Below the pieces are notes generated by a model. That model was not told the origin of the DNA, did no database searches, and saw nothing but the letters and a program-made list of their open reading frames with translations. Both the position numbers and the translations under genes were made by a program. This document shows positions 23,700 to 30,281 of a stretch of 42,672 nt of DNA, one piece after another. Positions within the stretch are counted from its first letter, which is position 1; every line of letters begins with the position of its first letter. Source of the stretch: Bacillota bacterium (GTDB taxonomy: Bacteria; Bacillota; Clostridia; Christensenellales; Aristaeellaceae); contig JAEWRJ010000143.1 of assembly GCA_023460055.1 (NCBI GenBank), positions 1 to 42,672 of the forward strand, given 5' to 3'.

Positions 23700-24706
23700 T
23701 GAAAAGAATTCTTGTATTGCTTCTTGCTGTACTTACACTGATGACTCCAGGCTCGCGCGCGGAGAATGACCAAGCGCTCTACACAGCCCGGCTTGAAAAA
23801 GCTGCTCCCTTGAAAATAACCCCTGAAAAGGAATCAAAGCATATTGCCATTCTCCCCCAGAGAAGCACCGTAGAGATTTTGGATCTTGGACCTGACTGGC
23901 TGCTGATCCGTTCTGACAAGGGTGAGGGTTATATCCAGCGCCGATATATTGATTTTGAAAGGGTGGAACCGGTTGACCCTGCCGCGACACCGCCTTATCC
24001 CGCCATTCTGAGCGAATATATCGCGTGGGTTGCCGACAAAACCGAGGTCCGTGAAGTCCCTGACGCAAACGCCAAGTCATTTGTTACGCTGAATCCGGGA
24101 GCGCGCCTGGCCTTCATCGGCGTTGAGGATGGCTGGGCAAAACTGATCTACTGGCGTCATTATGCTTATGTGGATACCAGGGATCTGAGTGAACTGATGC
24201 CGCTGGCATCCAGCGAGCGTGACGCGGACGGATCCGCCCCTATCGCCGCCTATACATCGTTTTATAACCTCGCGACCAATGAGGATAACCTGAACCGCAT
24301 AGTGAATATATCTGTCGCAAATGACCGGATGCGCCAGTATATCATTCGGCCCGGAGAGACCTTTGACTTCAACCGCGATGCCGGTCCATACAACAAGCGC
24401 TCCGGCTATCTGCCAGCCCCCACGCTTGTTGACGGCGGGACCTCTCTGGGCTATGGCGGAGGAACCTGCCAGGTATCCAGCACCTTATATAATACGCTGA
24501 TGCAGCTGCCTGGCTTAAGCGTTGAAAAAAGACGCCCTCATGGGCCTGGCGGCGCGAGATATCTCCCTCTGCATGCGGACGCGGCGGTTGGAAATCCAAA
24601 CCTTAATCTGATATTCCGCAACCTCTATTCCTTTCCTGTGCGTATCGATGGCAGTTCTCAGGACGGCGCTTTGACCATACTGATTTGGCCTGCAATTGAT
24701 GAGTAG
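23699..24706 (+). CDS. Secreted SH3b-VanW protein, second of a tandem pair
   Basis: A 335-residue paralogue of the preceding protein with the same architecture: signal peptide (1-21, MKRILVLLLAVLTLMTPGSRAE), two SH3b-like segments (about 25-90 and 105-160) and a VanW domain with GGGTCQVSSTLYN (Cys257) and RPGETFDFNRDAGPYN. Shared short segments (ATPPYPA/NTPRYGT, GWAKLIYWRHYAYV/GWAQLIYHRQYAYV, SFYNLATNEDNLNRI/SFYNIAQNEMNLNRI) show a duplication that has since diverged considerably. It is translationally coupled to its partner through TAATG and is the last gene of the plus-strand operon. Confidence 0.88.
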   Translation: MKRILVLLLAVLTLMTPGSRAENDQALYTARLEKAAPLKITPEKESKHIAILPQRSTVEILDLGPDWLLIRSDKGEGYIQRRYIDFERVEPVDPAATPPYPAILSEYIAWVADKTEVREVPDANAKSFVTLNPGARLAFIGVEDGWAKLIYWRHYAYVDTRDLSELMPLASSERDADGSAPIAAYTSFYNLATNEDNLNRIVNISVANDRMRQYIIRPGETFDFNRDAGPYNKRSGYLPAPTLVDGGTSLGYGGGTCQVSSTLYNTLMQLPGLSVEKRRPHGPGGARYLPLHADAAVGNPNLNLIFRNLYSFPVRIDGSSQDGALTILIWPAIDE

Positions 24707-24720
24707 GCTTTAAACGACAA

Positions 24721-24756
24721 CAAAAAGCCATTCTCGCGGAAAAACGAGAATGGCTT
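24721..24756 (-). terminator. Rho-independent terminator of the dppA/isomerase operon
   Basis: AAGCCATTCTCG (24725-24736) and CGAGAATGGCTT (24745-24756) form a perfect 12-bp stem. In the minus direction it ends in a T-rich run (TTTTTG), so it mainly serves the minus-strand operon ending at 24772, though it may also stop plus-strand readthrough. Confidence 0.85.
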
Positions 24757-24771
24757 ATCAGTTCATCGCGT

Positions 24772-25623
24772 TCAATCGTCCGCAAGGGGCCTTAAAAAGC
24801 TGTAGGCTGCTTCAATGGCGGGAAGGCATTCCTCCATTCCTTCAAACTCATAGGATACCCAGCCCTGATAGCCATTCTTCTTCAGAAGGTCAACGCACCA
24901 GGCGATCGGCACATCGCCATGCCCTGCTATCGTACCTCTCAGATACGAGCCGTTTCGGCTTTTAAACCAGCCCTGGCCGGGATTGCCCATCCAAACAGGA
25001 CGATACAAAAAATCCTTTGCGTGTACATGAGCGGCATAAGGTGCAGCTATGGGCAAGGCGTGAAGGGCGGGCTCATCCGCGCATAGGAAGTTGCCCATAT
25101 CGATCAGCCAGCCATAGTTGGGGTGATCGACAGCAAGGATCAGTTCTTCAACCCTGTGTGAATCCTGCAGCACATAACCGTGATTTTCTGTGCAGGTTTT
25201 AATTCCCTTGTTCTGCGCGTAGGAGGCGACCTCCCTGATGGGCTCCTTGATCAAATCAATTGCCTCCCGCCAGTTCATTCCCTCAGGCAGGGACCAGGCG
25301 GCATCATGGCGCATGACCTTCGTGCCAAGCAAAGCCGCGATATCCGCCTGACCCTTGACCCGGTCTATCTCTCCCGGTCCCCTGTTCAAAAAATCAGCGC
25401 CGACTGTATAGGCCGCGATCTCAAGGCCGATAGATTCGCAGTGACTCCGAATAGTCCTGGCAAGCTCCTGGAGACTGGCGGCCGGCTGAATGTCCAGGCT
25501 TAAATCAATGAATTCTATGCCATCATAACCGATCCGCTTCGCCTCATTGCATATATCCAGATAGCTGGCGCCGGTTTGAGCGATGTATTTGCTGAAACTG
25601 TAGCTGCTGACACCTAATCTCAT
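24772..25623 (-). CDS. Sugar phosphate isomerase/epimerase (xylose isomerase-like TIM barrel), copy A
   Basis: A 283-residue TIM-barrel protein of the AP-endonuclease-2 / xylose isomerase-like superfamily, cytoplasmic. Metal-ligand-type residues are placed as usual: Glu in GIEFIDLS, His in MRHDAAW, Glu in CTENHG, Asp in LIDMGNF, His in HVHAKDF and Glu in VSYEFEG. The substrate cannot be told from sequence; relatives isomerise or epimerise sugars, inosose or hydroxypyruvate. It is only 9 bp downstream of a second family member (copy B). The two are divergent in sequence, so they likely do different steps. It is the last gene before the terminator. Confidence 0.85.
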   Translation of the reverse strand: MRLGVSSYSFSKYIAQTGASYLDICNEAKRIGYDGIEFIDLSLDIQPAASLQELARTIRSHCESIGLEIAAYTVGADFLNRGPGEIDRVKGQADIAALLGTKVMRHDAAWSLPEGMNWREAIDLIKEPIREVASYAQNKGIKTCTENHGYVLQDSHRVEELILAVDHPNYGWLIDMGNFLCADEPALHALPIAAPYAAHVHAKDFLYRPVWMGNPGQGWFKSRNGSYLRGTIAGHGDVPIAWCVDLLKKNGYQGWVSYEFEGMEECLPAIEAAYSFLRPLADD

Positions 25624-25632
25624 ATGTCCCCC

Positions 25633-26472
25633 TTAAAAATACCCGCGCAGGAAGCGAACCGCGGCTTCAATGTCTTTCACCGGCTGCTCTCCTACCTCTC
25701 GCTCAATGGTCAGGTAACCGGTATAGCCGATTTCTCTCAGAGCACTGAGGTATTCCTTAAAAGGCACATCCCCTTTGCCCAGCGGCAGTTCAATAAAGGC
25801 AGAATCAGCCAGCTCTGTGTCAAAAGCGATGCCGTATATCTTTTCAGGATCCTTATCAAGCAGCTTGCGGCCGTCTTTGGCATGGGTATGGACTATATAT
25901 TTTTTCAGCGTATGCACGGCTTGAACCGGATCGTCGCCGGTGACCATCACCAGGTTGGCTGGGTCAAGGTTCACCGCGACACCCTGGGAATGAAGAGAAT
26001 CAAGAAAGCCGCAAAGCGTGCAGGCGGTTTCCGGACCGGTCTCGACCGCAAAATGCGCGTTGATAGAGTCCGCGTACTCAGCCAGCTTTCCACAGGCTTC
26101 CTGCATGATCCGGTATCGGGGATGTCGGTTATCCTGCGGCACCACGCCGATATGGGTCGTTACGATATTAGTGCCCCACTCCAGCGCCAGATCAATAATA
26201 CGCATGGAATCCTCTATCAGCTGCGGGTTAAGCTCGGCATTGCCAAAACCTCGCCCCAGATCCCCGCAGAGCGCTGAAATAGAAAGACCCCTGTCCCTAA
26301 CCATCCTGGGAAAATCACGGCGCATGGTAGAAGTCAGCCGCTTGGGCGACAATTCGCCGTTGGTAGCGTAAACCTGTACGCCTTGAGCGCCCAGGGCCTT
26401 GACGGTATCAAGCGCCTCCGGAATAGGCTGCCGAAGAGATTCCAAAATAACGCCGATTGGAAAAGATGACAT
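25633..26472 (-). CDS. Sugar phosphate isomerase/epimerase (TIM barrel), copy B
   Basis: A 279-residue member of the same superfamily as the next gene downstream. Recognisable positions are THIGVVP, FAVETGPE, VNLDPANL, HTHAKDG and LTIEREVG, matching the usual Glu/His/Asp metal sites on the barrel strands. ATG at 26472 follows AAGGGGG. It is 21 bp downstream of the DppA-like peptidase gene. Pairs of such isomerases are common in carbohydrate catabolic operons; here no kinase or dehydrogenase accompanies them, so the pathway remains open. Confidence 0.85.
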   Translation of the reverse strand: MSSFPIGVILESLRQPIPEALDTVKALGAQGVQVYATNGELSPKRLTSTMRRDFPRMVRDRGLSISALCGDLGRGFGNAELNPQLIEDSMRIIDLALEWGTNIVTTHIGVVPQDNRHPRYRIMQEACGKLAEYADSINAHFAVETGPETACTLCGFLDSLHSQGVAVNLDPANLVMVTGDDPVQAVHTLKKYIVHTHAKDGRKLLDKDPEKIYGIAFDTELADSAFIELPLGKGDVPFKEYLSALREIGYTGYLTIEREVGEQPVKDIEAAVRFLRGYF

Positions 26473-26493
26473 ACTGCTATCCCCCTTGATTGA

Positions 26494-27294
26494 TTAAAGG
26501 CAGAAATGCATCATGCGAAGCACTTCATAAAAATCATCATGCTCAAACTGGATCGTTCGATCGTCCAAGAGGCGCACACCCGGAAAATGGCTGTTGCGCT
26601 TGGCAAGCGAATGTTCACGGTAGCATATCCGTACGTCAAAATGCTCAGGCATCGGGAACAAGCAGGCATCCCTGGGCTGCTTGACCGCCTGCGTGACTGC
26701 CTCTCGAATCCTTTCTAAGGCGTCGTCGGGGTGGATGGATCGCACGGCTGCGCCCATGCCACTGTTGACAGGCACAACCGCTGTGTTGGGGGACTTCTGC
26801 TTCATCCAATCGCAAAGCCCCTGATCACCTGTAACGGCATAGACAGGGACTTTTACATAACTCGCTGTCAGGCTGTTGATCATCAATTCGCTTGCTGGTT
26901 CTCCGTTGATGGAGACGCTGAAGGCTGAGGTTGTCATGGTGTGCGACAAGGGATTGCTCCCCTTGCCGGCGGCGTCGTGATAACCGGTGAATACCACGCC
27001 GTCAAATGTACCATCCAGACCTGCCATCATGCACAAGGGGTCGCCCGCCCAGCCGCGGATCAGCTCAATGCCCAGCGGGAGGGCTCGCGGGTTCAGGTTG
27101 CGGGCAGAGTCATGCGCGTCCTTGATCAGGATCTGATCAAAACCGCCTGCCTTCGCCCCCTCGCATGCCGCCGCTACTTCCCTGGTCATCTGGTCAGCAA
27201 AATAAGCCCAGTCAGCATGGTTCTTCTCGGTTTCATTCCAGTTGGCGATACCGCAGGTTCCCTCAATATCGGCGCTGATAAACAGCTTTTTCAT
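26494..27294 (-). CDS. M55-family D-aminopeptidase (DppA-like)
   Basis: A 266-residue zinc peptidase of the M55 family, to which B. subtilis DppA (D-alanine-specific aminopeptidase) belongs. Motifs are clear: SADIEGTCG at the start with the Asp-x-Glu zinc ligands (Asp9, Glu11), KDAHDSARN and FTGYHDAAG with further His ligands, and the MMINS-like ELMINSLTASY. It likely cleaves N-terminal D-amino acids from peptides derived from peptidoglycan. AGGAGG precedes two adjacent ATGs (27297 and 27294); the second has the better 7-nt spacing. No peptide-uptake dpp/opp genes are next to it, only an ABC-2 exporter-type pair. Confidence 0.88.
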   Translation of the reverse strand: MKKLFISADIEGTCGIANWNETEKNHADWAYFADQMTREVAAACEGAKAGGFDQILIKDAHDSARNLNPRALPLGIELIRGWAGDPLCMMAGLDGTFDGVVFTGYHDAAGKGSNPLSHTMTTSAFSVSINGEPASELMINSLTASYVKVPVYAVTGDQGLCDWMKQKSPNTAVVPVNSGMGAAVRSIHPDDALERIREAVTQAVKQPRDACLFPMPEHFDVRICYREHSLAKRNSHFPGVRLLDDRTIQFEHDDFYEVLRMMHFCL

Positions 27295-27324
27295 CATCTA
27301 TCCTCCTATAAAAATTGGTTCATG

Positions 27325-28113
27325 CTACAGGGGCAGGTCACGCCCGTTGAACTGCCGGATACCGATCAGAAAACACAGCATTCCGATGGCAGGCATGCCC
27401 AAAATTTCAAGCGCAAATCTGCCCTTGGAAAGGCTTTGAACATCAAGCAGGGAGTAGGGACTGAACCAGGAAATCAGTCGCGGCAAGCCGTATATGCCGC
27501 CAACCATGGCAACTGCATAAAACAACCCGATCAGCAGGGCGGCACGAGAGCGCGCGCCGCGCCGATCATCGCTCATGCAGGCAAACATCAGCGCTATCCC
27601 GGCTGATAAGGTCCAGAGGCACAGCTGGCCAAGGTTGAGGATCAGGAACCAGAGAAGATTCAGTTCTCCGGGTTTAAGGATGGCTGCCGCTATGATGGTT
27701 CCCAATCCTCCTGTCAGCTGGGCCAGGATCAGGCAGGATAGAAGCACCGCTCCCTGTCCCAGCGCAAAAGCGCCGCGCCGCATAGGCAATGACAGGTAGA
27801 AGCTCATTTCCCCTGTTTCGATCATATCCGGGAAAAGGCGTTCGGCCAGCCTGACAGACATGACAGCCCCCGTCACAGGCAGAAGAAAGCCATACAGCAG
27901 AGAAGCGAGGTGGTCAAGCAGCGTCGCGCTGCCGCCTATCTTTAACGCGGAAAACAGCTCCGGCATCTGCGCCCGCGCTTCGCTGATCGCGGTCACGCTG
28001 TTTTCATTGAATGAAAGAATCGCGCCTAGAGAGAGGAGAGCCATAAACATCCCCCAAGCGACGCTGCCCCGGATGAGCTTTTTGAATTGAAATAAGAACA
28101 GCTCACGGCTCAT
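27325..28113 (-). CDS. ABC-2-type transporter permease
   Basis: A 262-residue membrane protein with about six hydrophobic segments (for example 18-36, 66-90, 110-140, 150-170, 190-215, 235-252), a layout typical of ABC-2 permeases. It partners the ATPase encoded immediately upstream, whose stop overlaps this ATG as ATGA (28110-28113). Substrate unknown; such pairs usually export lipids, drugs or peptides. The dppA-like gene follows after about 30 bp. Confidence 0.8.
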   Translation of the reverse strand: MSRELFLFQFKKLIRGSVAWGMFMALLSLGAILSFNENSVTAISEARAQMPELFSALKIGGSATLLDHLASLLYGFLLPVTGAVMSVRLAERLFPDMIETGEMSFYLSLPMRRGAFALGQGAVLLSCLILAQLTGGLGTIIAAAILKPGELNLLWFLILNLGQLCLWTLSAGIALMFACMSDDRRGARSRAALLIGLFYAVAMVGGIYGLPRLISWFSPYSLLDVQSLSKGRFALEILGMPAIGMLCFLIGIRQFNGRDLPL

Positions 28114-28997
28114 AGCAAATCCCCCCCGAAGGAGCGCAGAAAACTGTCCTCAAGTTCCTCACGCCCTCCGACCAAGTCAAGCACCTTGTACTTTGACAGT
28201 GTATTGATCAGCGCCTGAGGGCTTGCGGGTACGGCTACAATGACACGGTTGCGCAGAAGCTCCGCTCCTGCTTCCCATTCCTGCGCGAAAGCTGAGGCTT
28301 GCTGGAGGCTTTCAAAGGTGATGTGGTATACCTTCTGCCGCGTAACTGCCAGAGCCTGCGCCGATTGGATAGTGACCAGCCGGCCTTTTCTGATGATCCC
28401 GGCCCGGTCACAGCAGCGCTGCACCTGCTCAAAGATATGGGAGGTCATGACGATGGTCTTGCCCTTCCCCCGTTCCTCGCTGATCAGGTCAATGACCGCG
28501 ATTTGAGCGTTTGGATCAAGTCCGGCGCAGGGATCATCCAGCAGCAGGATCTCGGGCCCGTGCATCAGCGCTAAGAGCAGCAGCGTTTTTCGCCGTTCCT
28601 GCAGAGGCATAAAGGAAAAATCACCCAATGGATTTAAGTTGAGCCTTTCCATTAGATCCCGGGTCCGGCTTTTGCCAACGCCTCCCCGGGCTCTCGCCAT
28701 CAGGTTAATGAACTCTTCTCCTGTCGTGCGTCTGGGAAGCGCCGCGTCCTTTGGAAGGTAGCCGACGCGCCCCGCGATCACATGCCGCTTTGAAAAGCAG
28801 TCAAGCCCGCCGATGGTGACCTCCCCTTCATCAGGACGGATGAACCCCATCAGCAGGCTCAAGGCTGTAGATTTTCCGGATCCCGTTGGGCCAAGCAGCC
28901 CGAAAGATTCGCCTTGGGCTATATTAACCGAAAAATCAAACAACCCTTGCTCATCTTCATAGATTTTACTGACAGTACGAAACGATATCTCAGCCAC
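28110..28997 (-). CDS. ABC transporter ATP-binding protein with degenerate signature motif
   Basis: A 295-residue ATPase. Walker A is intact (GPTGSGKS, 36-43), as is the H-loop (TSHIFE, His187). Three other positions are unusual: the Q-loop region reads GYLPKD (79-84), the LSGGQ signature is replaced by FMPLQERRK (about 129-137), and the Walker B catalytic Glu is Asp (LLLDDP, 151-156). The protein may hydrolyse ATP slowly or serve in a regulatory way. GTG start, 9 nt after AAGGAG, overlapping the end of the upstream AI-2E-family gene by 8 bp. It is coupled to the ABC-2 permease downstream. Confidence 0.87.
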   Translation of the reverse strand: MAEISFRTVSKIYEDEQGLFDFSVNIAQGESFGLLGPTGSGKSTALSLLMGFIRPDEGEVTIGGLDCFSKRHVIAGRVGYLPKDAALPRRTTGEEFINLMARARGGVGKSRTRDLMERLNLNPLGDFSFMPLQERRKTLLLLALMHGPEILLLDDPCAGLDPNAQIAVIDLISEERGKGKTIVMTSHIFEQVQRCCDRAGIIRKGRLVTIQSAQALAVTRQKVYHITFESLQQASAFAQEWEAGAELLRNRVIVAVPASPQALINTLSKYKVLDLVGGREELEDSFLRSFGGDLL

Positions 28998-30126
28998 GCG
29001 GCATATCTCCTTGCGTCATCTCATTTCGGCGCCTGGTATCTTCCGCCAGAAGCCTGTAGATAACCGCGAAAAGCGGAATCAGGAACAGCATTCCTGCAAC
29101 TCCCATGATTCCGCCGCCCAGCGTAACGGCTACCAATACCCAAATAGAGGGCATATCAATGGCGTTGGACAGGATACGCGGGTAAATGAGGCTGGATTCA
29201 ACCTGCTGAACGAGAAAATACATCAGCAAGAACCATAATGTTTGGTTTGGCGCGGCGGAAACGATCATCAAAGCACTGAGCGCGCCTGCGATATAGGGGC
29301 CGAAGATGGGTATAAAAGCGCATAAAAATGTGATCAGCGCGGCAAACAAAGCAAAGGGAAAACCGAATATCTCCATGAATACCCATATCAAACCTGCCGA
29401 AATCAGGGATTGAATCATCTGTCCGCCCAGAAAACGCGAATAGGTACTTACCAGCAGGCTGATCACCCGGCTGATTCCTTTGCTGTGCTTCTCAGGCAGG
29501 TAGGCTGATATCAGCGTTTCCACCTGCCCTCTGATCCTTTCCTTTGAATATAAAAGATAAATTGAAAAAACCAGCCCTATAACAAGATTGATCACCATTT
29601 GGGCGGCACTGAACACGACAGTCGATGATTGGGTAATGCCGCCCAGCATGAAGTTGCCTGCCCTCTGCGCGAAATCGCGTATGTTGGATTCGCTGGGCTC
29701 TCCGATGCCTGCCAGCTGCAAAAGGCTAGTGTCGTATTCAAGCAGCCATTTCTCAAGCTGCTCAATAGCGGCGGGGACGCGGCCGATCAAGGTCTCAGCG
29801 ACCACAGCGATCTCCGGAATGATGACTACAAGAAACAGGGTGATCATGGACAGCACCAGCAGAACGCTGGCTGTGAGACAGACCCCCCGCTTCATCCGGC
29901 GCATCAGCGGACTGCGCCACAAAAAACTCAAATGCCTCTCCAAAAAACGCATCGGAAGGTTGATCAGCAGCGCCATCATGAGCCCTACAATAAAGGCCAT
30001 CATGATGCCGATCAGATTTAAAAGCAAGTTATAGAACAGATCTATCCGATAGAGAAAAAAAGCAAACAGCATCAGAAGCACAATGGTTCTGATCCGTCGC
30101 CTGCCCCCCTGTTCTCTTGCGTCCAT
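28990..30126 (-). CDS. AI-2E family (TqsA/YtvI-like) transporter
   Basis: A 378-residue membrane protein with the pattern of the AI-2E exporter family: two or three helices at the N-terminus, an amphipathic middle (about 130-170), then helices with the family's SGLIWVFMEIFGFPFALFAALI and IPIFGPYIAGALSAL segments and a helix pair near the C-terminus. Family members export varied compounds, some act as Na+/H+ antiporters, and the substrate here is unknown. The ATG at 30126 has GAGGTG 6 nt upstream; the frame continues to 30177, but that part would include the -10 of the promoter. First gene of the minus-strand operon. Confidence 0.87.
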   Translation of the reverse strand: MDAREQGGRRRIRTIVLLMLFAFFLYRIDLFYNLLLNLIGIMMAFIVGLMMALLINLPMRFLERHLSFLWRSPLMRRMKRGVCLTASVLLVLSMITLFLVVIIPEIAVVAETLIGRVPAAIEQLEKWLLEYDTSLLQLAGIGEPSESNIRDFAQRAGNFMLGGITQSSTVVFSAAQMVINLVIGLVFSIYLLYSKERIRGQVETLISAYLPEKHSKGISRVISLLVSTYSRFLGGQMIQSLISAGLIWVFMEIFGFPFALFAALITFLCAFIPIFGPYIAGALSALMIVSAAPNQTLWFLLMYFLVQQVESSLIYPRILSNAIDMPSIWVLVAVTLGGGIMGVAGMLFLIPLFAVIYRLLAEDTRRRNEMTQGDMPRG

Positions 30127-30148
30127 CTCACTCACCTCAGTGTATGAA

Positions 30149-30177
30149 AGTATAGCAAAAGCACCGGGCAAACACAA
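30149..30177 (-). promoter_or_regulatory. Promoter for the AI-2E/ABC/dppA operon
   Basis: Minus strand: TTGTGT (30177-30172), 17 bp spacer, TATACT (30154-30149) with TGC directly upstream, an extended -10. It lies about 22 bp before the ATG. Confidence 0.55.
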
Positions 30178-30206
30178 GAAAACAAAGAACTTTCGGATAA
30201 AATCTA

Positions 30207-30235
30207 TTGACAGCGGAAAAGCAGAAAAGTATAAT
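30207..30235 (+). promoter_or_regulatory. Consensus sigma-A promoter for clpB
   Basis: TTGACA (30207-30212), 17 bp spacer, TATAAT (30230-30235): both hexamers match the consensus exactly, with ideal spacing. Such a strong promoter is normal for genes held down by a repressor. Confidence 0.88.
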
Positions 30236-30241
30236 AAATAA

Positions 30242-30258
30242 GGTCAAAGAAGGTCAGT
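30242..30258 (+). promoter_or_regulatory. CtsR-type operator of clpB
   Basis: GGTCAAA-GAA-GGTCAGT is a direct heptad repeat with 3-nt spacing, the known CtsR box pattern. It covers the transcription start just after the -10, so CtsR would block clpB until heat or protein stress. Confidence 0.8.
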
Positions 30259-30281
30259 ATACGACCGGACGGAGGAAAATC

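Noticed and set aside
25624..26277. 217-codon plus-strand frame opposite an isomerase gene
   Set aside because: Shadow of copy B, no domain, no promoter.
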